A stretch of 9,645 nt of DNA from Limnohabitans sp. GTDB taxonomy: Bacteria; Pseudomonadota; Gammaproteobacteria; Burkholderiales; Burkholderiaceae_C. The stretch lies in the NCBI GenBank assembly GCA_023260735.1, contig JALQUL010000032.1:1-9645 (forward strand). Direction: 5' to 3'. Below are positions 1 to 5,859 of this stretch, one piece after another (within the stretch, counting starts at the first letter, position 1; each line of letters opens with the position of its first letter). The notes under the pieces were generated by a model. That model did not search any database. It was not told the DNA's origin and saw nothing but the letters and a program-made list of their open reading frames with translations. The position numbers and the translations under genes are program-made.

Positions 1-831
1 AGGATGAATAGCCGAAGTACCAATAATGTAAGTACCCACAGGCATAATGCGACCTTTTAATTCGGGTGCTACTTTACTGCCATATTCATGCAATGTGCAA
101 TTGCCTGCAATTACTGCAAATTTTGCTTTGACTTGTGCATTTTTAGTTTTAGCTATAACAGAAGTACCTTTTATAAGTTGCAGGACTGCTGTGTTCTCAA
201 AAATTTGACCACCCTCTTGAACCACTGCTTTTGCTAAGCCTAAGCCATACTGCAGTGGATGTAAGTGGCCAGATATGTTTTCATAGGCACACAAGTGGTA
301 TTGATCAGAATTAATATAATTTTTAACGTCAGATCCTGTCGTGATAGCCGTTTTTAGGCCGTAGCGACTTTCATAATGGAGCATCTCTTTTTCTAGCTGA
401 ATGGCTTTTTTGGGGCTATCGGCCACATACTGATAACCCTTTACCCTAGCACATTCAATTTTATATTTAGCAATTCTTTGGTCTATTAAATTAATCGCAT
501 CTAATGAGCTTTGCCAGAGCATGTTGGCATGATGAGTGCCTAATTGCTGCTCAATTAAATCCATACCACTGGCGTACCCTACGATGGCTTGTCCACCATT
601 ACGTCCAGAAGCGCCAGCAACTACTTTATCGGCTTCTAAAACTACCACAGAATAGCCTTTGAGCCTTAACTCGAGGGCAGCGCTTAGCCCAGCAAAACCA
701 GCACCAATCACTACTACATCTACTTCTAAATCATGATCGAGCAATGAGTTAAAACTAGGTCGGTTAACCGATGCTTCGTAATAACTTTGTTGATTCAGTT
801 GTGTATCTGATTGAAGTAGGCATGAGCTCAT
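1..831 (-). CDS. FAD-dependent amine/amino-acid oxidase, PuuB-like (C-terminus cut by window edge)
   Basis: The 277 visible residues are the N-terminal two thirds of a DAO-family flavoprotein; E. coli PuuB is about 426 residues, so roughly 150 are missing beyond the left edge. A tail around residues 17-30 (SYYEASVNRP) leads into a Rossmann FAD-binding motif, VVIGAGFAG at 40-48, with the ribose-binding acid in VVVLEAD (62-68). GASGRNGGQ at 73-81 is highly characteristic of PuuB and related glycine/sarcosine-type oxidases. GHLHPLQYGLGLAKA at 188-202 is the second family signature. Known members oxidise gamma-glutamylputrescine or other primary or secondary amines, giving aldehyde or keto acid and H2O2; a cytosolic location is expected. 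I chose the ATG at 831 because two in-frame TAA codons lie just upstream. No Shine-Dalgarno is visible, and the gene follows the agmatinase by 21 bases, suggesting co-transcription. The exact substrate is inferred from that neighbour. Confidence 0.85.
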   Translation of the reverse strand, partial: MSSCLLQSDTQLNQQSYYEASVNRPSFNSLLDHDLEVDVVVIGAGFAGLSAALELRLKGYSVVVLEADKVVAGASGRNGGQAIVGYASGMDLIEQQLGTHHANMLWQSSLDAINLIDQRIAKYKIECARVKGYQYVADSPKKAIQLEKEMLHYESRYGLKTAITTGSDVKNYINSDQYHLCAYENISGHLHPLQYGLGLAKAVVQEGGQIFENTAVLQLIKGTSVIAKTKNAQVKAKFAVIAGNCTLHEYGSKVAPELKGRIMPVGTYIIGTSAIHP

Positions 832-852
832 AAGATGTTATTAATTGAGTAA

Positions 853-1782
853 TTAAAAAGATTTTTTTGCAACTTGTGCAGATAAATATGTCCAAACAAA
901 AGTCGCAGCTGCATTGCTAGTGAGTTCTGCATGGTCGTAGGCTGGCGCTACTTCTACACAGTCCATACCAATTAAATTAAGCTTTGAAAAAGCTTCTAAA
1001 AAGGTCAGCACTTGTGAGCTCGTCATGCCACCTGGTTCTGGTGTGCCTGTACCTGGGGCAAAAGCTGGGTCTAGGCAGTCAATATCAAGTGTTAAATAAC
1101 AAGGACGATTACCGATGCGACTTATAATTTTGTCAATCACAGATTCAAGGGCGTCGCCGTCTTTGCCCCTTAATTGCCGCGCACCAAAAATTTGTCCGCC
1201 CTGATCTTGAACATATTCTCTGGCCTCTTTGGTACCCGAGGAGCGAATTCCGATTTGTACGGTGTGTTCTGGACTTACTAGTCCTTCTTGAATGGCCTCA
1301 TAAGTCCATGTACCGTGGCCACTAGGCTCACCAAAATGATCTTGCCAAGTATCACAATGAGCATCAAAATGAATTAAGGCTAATTCTTGTTCTGGTGCAT
1401 ATATTTTTTTGGCTGCTCTTAAAAGAGCTAGTGTTATAGAGTGGTCACCCCCCAAAAACACACAATGATGCTTTTGCATTAATACGCTGGCTTGCTCCTC
1501 TATGGCCGCTCTAACCGGAGGCAAACCAGACGCATTAGGCAATACCATATCACCCGCATCGCCTAAATGCTCTAGCGGAGAAACATCAAAATAAGGATGT
1601 GTTGCATCACATAACATATGGGATGCTTTACGAATTTCTGCAGGTCCAAAACGAGCTCCTGGGCGGTTAGTGACTGCACCATCGAATGATATGCCAGCGA
1701 CAGCAAACTCTTGATTGGAAAGCGCCTCTGCGGCTAAAAAACGCATGCCATGATTGACATAAGCAAAATGTAATTGGGACAT
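853..1782 (-). CDS. speB: Agmatinase (ureohydrolase family)
   Basis: This 309-residue protein has the normal length of bacterial agmatinases, binuclear-manganese enzymes that hydrolyse agmatine to putrescine and urea. The ureohydrolase signatures are all present: GGDHS at 111-115 (His114), DAHCD at 140-144 (Asp140, His142, Asp144), SGHGTW at 154-159, and DIDCLDPAFAPGTGTPEPGG at 233-252 (Asp233, Asp235), followed by the conserved acid in CVEVAP (Glu277). The stretch around VQIGIRSSG (175-183) also resembles E. coli SpeB. All metal ligands are intact, so it should be active. A guanidinobutyrase or guanidinopropionase with the same fold cannot be excluded from sequence alone. It is the first gene of a minus-strand pair with the PuuB-like oxidase, which fits putrescine production and breakdown. 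No strong Shine-Dalgarno is seen before the ATG. A TATAAT box lies about 60 bases upstream. Confidence 0.9.
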   Translation of the reverse strand: MSQLHFAYVNHGMRFLAAEALSNQEFAVAGISFDGAVTNRPGARFGPAEIRKASHMLCDATHPYFDVSPLEHLGDAGDMVLPNASGLPPVRAAIEEQASVLMQKHHCVFLGGDHSITLALLRAAKKIYAPEQELALIHFDAHCDTWQDHFGEPSGHGTWTYEAIQEGLVSPEHTVQIGIRSSGTKEAREYVQDQGGQIFGARQLRGKDGDALESVIDKIISRIGNRPCYLTLDIDCLDPAFAPGTGTPEPGGMTSSQVLTFLEAFSKLNLIGMDCVEVAPAYDHAELTSNAAATFVWTYLSAQVAKKSF

Positions 1783-1839
1783 ATAAAAATAATGATGGAA
1801 AATGAATAATTGTGCCTGTTTTTACAGTGGCGACCAAAA

Positions 1840-1845
1840 ATTATA
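1840..1845 (-). promoter_or_regulatory. Candidate -10 box for the agmatinase operon
   Basis: On the minus strand this reads TATAAT, a perfect sigma-70 -10 hexamer, about 58 bases before the agmatinase ATG. No good -35 hexamer is found 16-18 bases further upstream (ACTTTA at the 17-base spacing), so the call rests on the -10 box and its position only. In AT-rich DNA such a hexamer can arise by chance. Confidence 0.3.
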
Positions 1846-2426
1846 GTTTTCGTTATACAAGATAAAGTATCGTTGAGAAATTGGTCTTTTTAAAGTACCA
1901 ATTTTTATTTTTATCAAGGTGCCAAATAAAAATAAATGGACTAAATAGCATTTGTAATTTGAAGTTTTTACTTTCAACTTAGCGGTGTATGGAGTTGAAT
2001 GAGTCGGCGATGCAACTTCTTATATTACACATTGCGTTTGCGAGGGCGAATCAATTGTGGTGTTTGATATCCCATATAGTAAATTACGAGTAAATAAAAC
2101 TGGCTAAACTATTATTTTTAATGTATTCTAATCATGGCTTAAGCCACTAAACTTGAGATTTTTGGGTGCTGACTTGATTGTTGATGGCAGTTAGTGCAAG
2201 CTCAGTCATCATAGTTTATCAATGACTTTATCAAAACATCCTTAAGCGCTAGCAAAACGACTAACAACCATCATGTTGTAAGATTAGACAAACTTTTTTC
2301 GTCGTCTTTTAGCCATGACTTTGGCTTATGGTTTTAAAATCCTCCTAATAGTTCTGCTCTATAAATACCCCCACACGCCATGTAAAAAAAGTTTTGTATT
2401 TTGTTATTGCGGACTTAGTTACTTTT

Positions 2427-2430
2427 AGGA
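2427..2430 (+). promoter_or_regulatory. Shine-Dalgarno that sets the amidohydrolase start
   Basis: AGGA ends 8 bases before the ATG at 2439. No comparable site precedes the in-frame upstream codon at 2394, and the 15 extra residues that longer start would add do not look like the family's N-terminus. The start at 2439 is therefore preferred. Confidence 0.65.
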
Positions 2431-2438
2431 AATTTATT

Positions 2439-3686
2439 ATGAATCCCTCTTCTTCAGATCAAAGCACCTATTTAGGTTTTAGAGTCAATGGCAATGTTTT
2501 TGCTCACATTAATCAGTTTTCAGATGAGATGACTGCATTAAGACGTGAGTTGCATGAAAACCCGGAACTTGGTTTTGAGGAGGTGTACACCTCTAAAAGG
2601 GTGTATGAAGCCCTCAAAGTTTGTGGTGTTGATGAAATTCATACCGGTATTGGCAAAACAGGTTTGGTAGCCGTTATTAACGGGAAAACCAATCATCAAA
2701 ATCAAATGATAGGTTTGCGCGCCGACATGGATGCTTTACCTCTCACTGAAAATAATGCTTTTGGTTGGAAGTCAAAAAAATCGGGTCTCATGCATGCTTG
2801 TGGCCATGATGGTCACACCGCCATGTTGGTAGCAGCTGCACGATATTTAGTCGAAACACGTCAATTTGATGGCAAAGCGGTGTTAATTTTTCAACCAGGT
2901 GAGGAGGGGTATGCTGGTGCAAGGGCTATGATACAAGATGGATTGTTTGATCGTTTCCCAGTGCAGTCAGTTTATGGCATGCATAACTGGCCAGCGATGC
3001 CCACTGGCAAAATCGCAGTGAATCCTGGACCCATGATGGCCGCTTCCGATAAATTAAGTATTGTGGTGCATGGTAATGGTGGTCATGGTGCTCATGCGTA
3101 TCAGGCCATCGACTCAGTGATGATTGCAGGTCAAATTATAGTGGCATTGCAAGCGATTGTGGCCAGAAATGTAAGGCCACTTGATAATGCAGTGATTAGT
3201 ATTTGTGCCATGCAAGCTGGCGATTTAAGCGCCTATACAGTTTTGCCAGATGATGCCACCTTGGTGGGTACTGTGCGTACCTTTAAAGCTGAGGTTCAGG
3301 TACTGCTTGAAAAACGAATTAAAGAGGTTTGTCAGGGTGTTGCACAGGCTTTTGGGGCAACTGTAACGGTCAAATATGAAAGAGGTTACCCAGCGACCAT
3401 TAACACCGAAGCCGAGGCTTTATTTGCCGCTCGAGTCGCTACTGGATTAGTAGGTTCAGACAACGTTATTGGTAATTTAGACCCTAGCATGGGAGCTGAA
3501 GATTTCAGCTTTATGCTACAACATAAACCAGGCGCTTATTTACGAATTGGGCAAAGTGAAGCTAATGGTGCGGGCAGCTGTTTTTTACATAATAGCCGTT
3601 ATGATTTTAACGATAATATTTTGCCTTTAGGGGCTGCTTTGCATGCCAGCTTGGTAGAGCAAGCAATGCCCTTAGCTAGAGTTTGA
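2439..3686 (+). CDS. M20D-family metallo-amidohydrolase (hippurate / N-acyl-amino-acid hydrolase-like)
   Basis: The 415-residue protein belongs to the M20 amidohydrolases that cleave N-acyl or aryl-amino acids such as hippurate, IAA-amino acids or N-acetyl-amino acids. Conserved blocks in order are LRRELHENPELGFEE (34-48), RADMDALPLTE (94-104), HACGHDGHTAML (119-130, with metal ligands Cys121 and His123), FQPGEEG (151-157, Glu155/Glu156), MHNWP (181-185, His182), the dimerisation-domain lid motif GNGGHGAHA (212-220), MGAEDFSFML (351-360) and the last ligand in FLHN (382-385, His384). The set is complete, so the enzyme should be active, probably in the cytoplasm because no signal peptide is seen. 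One family motif is altered: the usual NVIP before the GTVRT block reads TVLP here (267-270). The substrate cannot be told from sequence. It is a single-gene unit, divergent from the agmatinase operon. Confidence 0.88.
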   Translation: MNPSSSDQSTYLGFRVNGNVFAHINQFSDEMTALRRELHENPELGFEEVYTSKRVYEALKVCGVDEIHTGIGKTGLVAVINGKTNHQNQMIGLRADMDALPLTENNAFGWKSKKSGLMHACGHDGHTAMLVAAARYLVETRQFDGKAVLIFQPGEEGYAGARAMIQDGLFDRFPVQSVYGMHNWPAMPTGKIAVNPGPMMAASDKLSIVVHGNGGHGAHAYQAIDSVMIAGQIIVALQAIVARNVRPLDNAVISICAMQAGDLSAYTVLPDDATLVGTVRTFKAEVQVLLEKRIKEVCQGVAQAFGATVTVKYERGYPATINTEAEALFAARVATGLVGSDNVIGNLDPSMGAEDFSFMLQHKPGAYLRIGQSEANGAGSCFLHNSRYDFNDNILPLGAALHASLVEQAMPLARV

Positions 3687-3719
3687 GAGTTGTAAATTGC
3701 GAGTTTGGTAAGTGTTGAA

Positions 3720-3776
3720 GTGGGCGTAGGTTTTTAATAATAAGTGATTGTAAAAATAAGATTAAAAACCGCCCAC
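3720..3776. terminator. Imperfect hairpin between convergent genes, possible terminator
   Basis: GTGGGC at 3720-3725 and GGTTTTTAAT at 3729-3738 pair with ATTAAAAACC (3761-3770) and GCCCAC (3771-3776), giving 16 base pairs interrupted only by a 3-base bulge, around a 22-base loop. It begins 33 bases after the amidohydrolase stop and lies between two convergent genes. There is no clean T-run on either side, so it may act as a weak terminator or a 3'-end stabiliser rather than a classic Rho-independent site. Confidence 0.5.
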
Positions 3777-3807
3777 CATTTTGAAATTTTATCCAATCCG
3801 ATAAGGC

Positions 3808-4023
3808 TTAGTTGGAAGCCGTATGGGATTGAATAAAATAATTAGCAGCTGAACTCTTATAAGCAGATTTTGATTTTGCCAGTTCTAGAGCAATTGCTTT
3901 TTTTTGTTTTTGCCTGACGGTTTTTTCAGTGCGGATATGTTTACCTGCTTTGGCAAGTGCGGCTTTTACTACAAATGGATTTCTAGGTTTTAAAGCGACT
4001 AGAACAAGAGTGTTTTTTTTCAT
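3808..4023 (-). CDS. Small, highly basic protein of unknown function (71 aa)
   Basis: I do not recognise a characterised function. The 71-residue product is strongly basic: a hydrophobic start (MKKNTLVLVAL) is followed by KPRNPFVVKAALAKAGKH (12-29), a Lys/Arg-rich stretch to about residue 52, then a Ser/Ala-rich tail. The pattern PRNP...KAGxH followed by basic residues reminds me of short uncharacterised proteins in Burkholderiales, but that is recollection, not a search. The charge would suit binding to nucleic acid or the ribosome. The ATG at 4023 is preferred; an in-frame TTG at 4095 would add 24 residues with no support. No Shine-Dalgarno is evident, but TACAAT (4052-4057 on the minus strand) could be a -10 box for a short leader. 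The gene is flanked by hairpins on both sides, so it is probably transcribed alone. Confidence 0.6.
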   Translation of the reverse strand: MKKNTLVLVALKPRNPFVVKAALAKAGKHIRTEKTVRQKQKKAIALELAKSKSAYKSSAANYFIQSHTASN

Positions 4024-4120
4024 ATAAAAATACGTCAAGTTAAAAAATGCAATTGTATTCAAAAGTTTCTTTATTAACAGTTGAATCTTGCGCAAAAAGT
4101 TTAAATTTGGTCAATTAAAA

Positions 4121-4150
4121 ATGGCTTGTTGTATTGAACAAACAAGCCAT
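4121..4150 (-). terminator. Rho-independent terminator of the nth / kefF-like operon
   Basis: A perfect 10-bp stem, ATGGCTTGTT (4121-4130) pairing with AACAAGCCAT (4141-4150) around a 10-base loop, lies 26 bases past the stop of the KefF-like gene. In the minus-strand transcript it is followed by TTTTAATT. The location immediately downstream of the operon and before the small-protein gene fits termination. Confidence 0.75.
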
Positions 4151-4176
4151 GTTTTGAGTTGTGTAGTCGCAGGCAA

Positions 4177-4710
4177 TTAATGAGTGGTTTCTAATTCTTG
4201 CAAGATTCTTTGTTTATAAAGTTCACCTGCATTTTTCATTTCATCATCGGTGCGTTTTTCTGAGCTATAGAGCACAATTGGTTCTAACCATTCGAGGCCA
4301 CAAAATTCGGCAGTTTGTTGTAGCGGGCTGGCCAATTGTGCAAGAGTGAGATGCTGAGTATTTTCCTCTTGGTAGTTTTTTTCTTCGCCTGCGGCAGTGG
4401 CAACCCATAGCAGACGTTTGCCTTTTAAAGCTTCTGCACCTTGCCCATAGGCCCAACCATAGGTAAATACCTTCTCAAACCACAAATTAAGTAATGCAGG
4501 TGAGTGATTCCAATGGATTGGATACTGACAAATAATAGTTGTCGCTTTTAATAAGAGCTCTTGCTCAGCTTGAGCATCAATTTGAAAATCAGGATAGTTG
4601 ACATAAATATCATTGACATTGACATCAGGTAATTGTGTGACCGCATCAATAAGCGCTTTGTTAGCACGTGATTGTTCTTTTTGTGGTTGTGCGTAGATAA
4701 TTTCAATCAT
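4177..4710 (-). CDS. KefF-like NAD(P)H:quinone oxidoreductase (flavodoxin-fold)
   Basis: The 177-residue protein matches the Flavodoxin_2 family (KefF/KefG, MdaB, NQO1), FMN- or FAD-binding enzymes that reduce quinones with NAD(P)H. It resembles E. coli KefF along its whole length: IIYAQP (4-9) in the flavin-phosphate loop region, the NYPDFQID block (38-45), ICQYPIHWNHSPALLNLW (60-77), then FTYGWAYGQGAEALKGKRLL (82-101) and a final YKQRILQ helix (165-171). KefF is an ancillary protein that activates the glutathione-gated potassium antiporter KefC in E. coli, but no antiporter gene is seen here. A stand-alone quinone reductase role is equally likely. It follows nth by 28 bases and ends at a strong hairpin, so it is probably the second gene of a two-gene operon. 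The site before its ATG is weak (AAGAAAG). Confidence 0.85.
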   Translation of the reverse strand: MIEIIYAQPQKEQSRANKALIDAVTQLPDVNVNDIYVNYPDFQIDAQAEQELLLKATTIICQYPIHWNHSPALLNLWFEKVFTYGWAYGQGAEALKGKRLLWVATAAGEEKNYQEENTQHLTLAQLASPLQQTAEFCGLEWLEPIVLYSSEKRTDDEMKNAGELYKQRILQELETTH

Positions 4711-4738
4711 GATTCATTGTCTTTCTTAGATTTAAAAA

Positions 4739-5395
4739 TTATTGTTGGAATAAAACAGTATTAGTTTTGTGGGCTTCAGGTGCCTTACAGCATTTTGAAA
4801 CTTGGCATTCATTACACTTGGGTGAGCGTGCTGTACAGGTGTACCTTCCATGTAAAATAAGCCAATGATGAGCGTCGACCAAATACTCTTGCGGAATTCT
4901 TTTTAATAAAGCCATCTCGACTTCAAGTGGGTTTTTACCTGGTGCCAAACCGGTTCGATTGCTCACTCTAAAAATATGCGTATCAACGGCCATGGTAGGT
5001 TCACCAAAGGCACAATTTAAAATCACATTCGCAGTTTTACGACCCACGCCAGGCAAGGCTTCTAAGGCCTCACGATTGCATGGAACAACGCTGTTGTGCT
5101 GTTCAATTAAAATTTGACAAGTTTGTATTAAATGTTTCGCTTTACTTCTAAATAAACCAATCGTTTGTATGTAAGACTCCAATCGAGATTGACCCAAATC
5201 TAGAATTTTTTTTGGCGTATTCGCAACTGCAAATAATCGTTGAGTGGCCTTGTTCACTGATATATCAGTGGCTTGGGCACTTAACAGCACTGCAGTCAAT
5301 AATTCAAATACGCTGCTATAGATCAACTCAGTTTCAGGGGCTGGGTTGGCTGCTTTTAGTGTCGCAAAAAATTGTTCAATTTGTTCTTTATTCAT
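4739..5395 (-). CDS. nth: Endonuclease III, base-excision-repair DNA glycosylase/AP lyase
   Basis: This 218-residue protein removes oxidised pyrimidines from DNA and nicks the abasic site by beta-elimination. The helix-hairpin-helix LEALPGVGRKTANVIL (111-126) contains the catalytic Lys120, and Asp138 lies in MAVDTHIFRV (135-144); both have the same numbers as in E. coli Nth, which supports the chosen start. The C-terminal [4Fe-4S] motif is complete: Cys187, Cys194, Cys197 and Cys203 in C-x6-C-x2-C-x5-C spacing. LLSAQATDISVNKAT (37-51) is the conserved N-terminal block. A good ribosome site, AGGA, stands 7 bases before the ATG and is part of an inverted repeat that could hide it. It is the first gene of a pair with the KefF-like reductase; no rsxB/rnf-type neighbour is present, unlike E. 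coli. Confidence 0.97.
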   Translation of the reverse strand: MNKEQIEQFFATLKAANPAPETELIYSSVFELLTAVLLSAQATDISVNKATQRLFAVANTPKKILDLGQSRLESYIQTIGLFRSKAKHLIQTCQILIEQHNSVVPCNREALEALPGVGRKTANVILNCAFGEPTMAVDTHIFRVSNRTGLAPGKNPLEVEMALLKRIPQEYLVDAHHWLILHGRYTCTARSPKCNECQVSKCCKAPEAHKTNTVLFQQ

Positions 5396-5401
5396 TTTGA
5401 A

Positions 5402-5448
5402 TTCCTATGCAACGAATTATGCAGTCATGCGTGAAATTAACATAGGAA
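5402..5448 (-). promoter_or_regulatory. Inverted repeat that includes the nth ribosome binding site
   Basis: In the minus-strand direction TTCCTATG (5448-5441) pairs perfectly with CATAGGAA (5409-5402), separated by 31 bases. The second arm contains the AGGA Shine-Dalgarno of nth, 7 bases from its ATG. If both arms are in the transcript, the stem would mask the ribosome site. A candidate promoter overlaps the distal arm, in which case that arm would not be transcribed and the repeat could instead be a DNA operator or chance. Confidence 0.4.
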
Positions 5449-5775
5449 AAAAGCCCATGTTCAAAAAATACAAATGTGTATTCTTTCGCATTTTTTCGAT
5501 TTAAAAACAAGCTTTTCCGTTTACTCATCCCAATAGTTATTTATTGAACCATTCCAATTTTTGAATGGTGTCACTAATGGCCTTTAATGCTTGTGAGTTC
5601 ACTTATTTTGAAATGGCTTAGATGTTTATTTTATTAAAATGCTATCTCTAACTACCAGTTTAATACATTTGGTCGATTTGAAAAGGCGATTCGTATTTCA
5701 ATTAGTGAAGTTGTCTTCAATTTTTTTTATTTACCTTACCTAGTTTTGTCCTAAACGGTCTATGCAATTGTTAAA

Positions 5776-5840
5776 CTCAAGAAAGCTCTGCAAAACTCAA
5801 GTGAAACAATTCGGTTAAGATTTTGCAGAGATTTCTCAAG
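5776..5840 (+). repeat. Long inverted repeat with tandem CTCAAG repeats before the aminotransferase
   Basis: The arm at 5776-5795 and the reverse complement of 5821-5840 match at 17 of 20 positions; the inner ten bases, CTCTGCAAAA versus TTTTGCAGAG, are perfect, with a 25-base centre. AAACTCAAG also occurs twice as a direct repeat exactly 20 bases apart (5773-5781 and 5793-5801), with a third CTCAAG at 5835-5840. The structure ends 7 bases before the Shine-Dalgarno region of the aminotransferase gene, so it is probably an operator or a leader-RNA hairpin that controls that gene. Confidence 0.6.
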
Positions 5841-5846
5841 CATCAT

Positions 5847-5853
5847 TAAGGGA
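5847..5853 (+). promoter_or_regulatory. Shine-Dalgarno of the aminotransferase gene
   Basis: TAAGGGA, containing AAGG/GGGA, lies 6 bases before the ATG at 5860 and supports this start over any internal codon. Confidence 0.65.
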
Positions 5854-5859
5854 ATCAGT

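Larger units (their letters stand above)
1783..2438. other. Long intergenic region between divergent agmatinase and amidohydrolase genes
   Basis: This 656-base AT-rich stretch holds no gene I can support. It must carry the promoters of both divergent genes. Visible structures are an 8-bp inverted repeat AAATTGGT/ACCAATTT (1878-1885 and 1897-1904) followed by a T-rich run, a 7-bp repeat TTCAACT/AGTTGAA (1973-1979 and 1993-1999), a perfect 12-base palindrome TGGCTTAAGCCA (2135-2146), and AGTCAT/ATGACT (2204-2209 and 2222-2227). The first could be a weak plus-strand terminator; the others could be protein-binding sites or chance. The longest ATG-started reading frame I noticed (1989-2093, 34 codons) has no ribosome site. 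Confidence 0.7.
5396..5859. other. Intergenic region between divergent nth and aminotransferase genes
   Basis: This 464-base AT-rich region has no supported gene. It contains an 8-bp inverted repeat next to nth (5402-5448), a 7-bp hairpin ACCATTC/GAATGGT (5548-5554 and 5563-5569, 8-base loop, no T-run) and a long inverted repeat before the aminotransferase (5776-5840). On the minus strand, TTGAAC-17-GTTAAT overlaps the outer arm of the nth repeat and is a possible weak sigma-70 promoter for nth. Confidence 0.65.

Noticed and set aside
1878..1913. Plus-strand Rho-independent terminator upstream of agmatinase
   Set aside because: The stem has only two GC pairs and no plus-strand gene lies upstream to be terminated, so I describe it only as part of the intergenic region.
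1989..2093. 34-codon plus-strand reading frame in the long intergenic region
   Set aside because: No Shine-Dalgarno and no recognisable protein features; frames of this length are expected by chance.
2394..2438. N-terminal extension of the amidohydrolase by 15 residues
   Set aside because: The upstream codon lacks a ribosome site, while the ATG at 2439 has AGGA at proper spacing.
4024..4095. TTG-started extension of the small basic protein
   Set aside because: The start would be a rare codon without a ribosome site, and a likely -10 box (TACAAT) falls inside the extension.
5212..5400. Plus-strand reading frame opposite nth
   Set aside because: It lies wholly antisense within the coding sequence of a clear nth gene and shows no family features.
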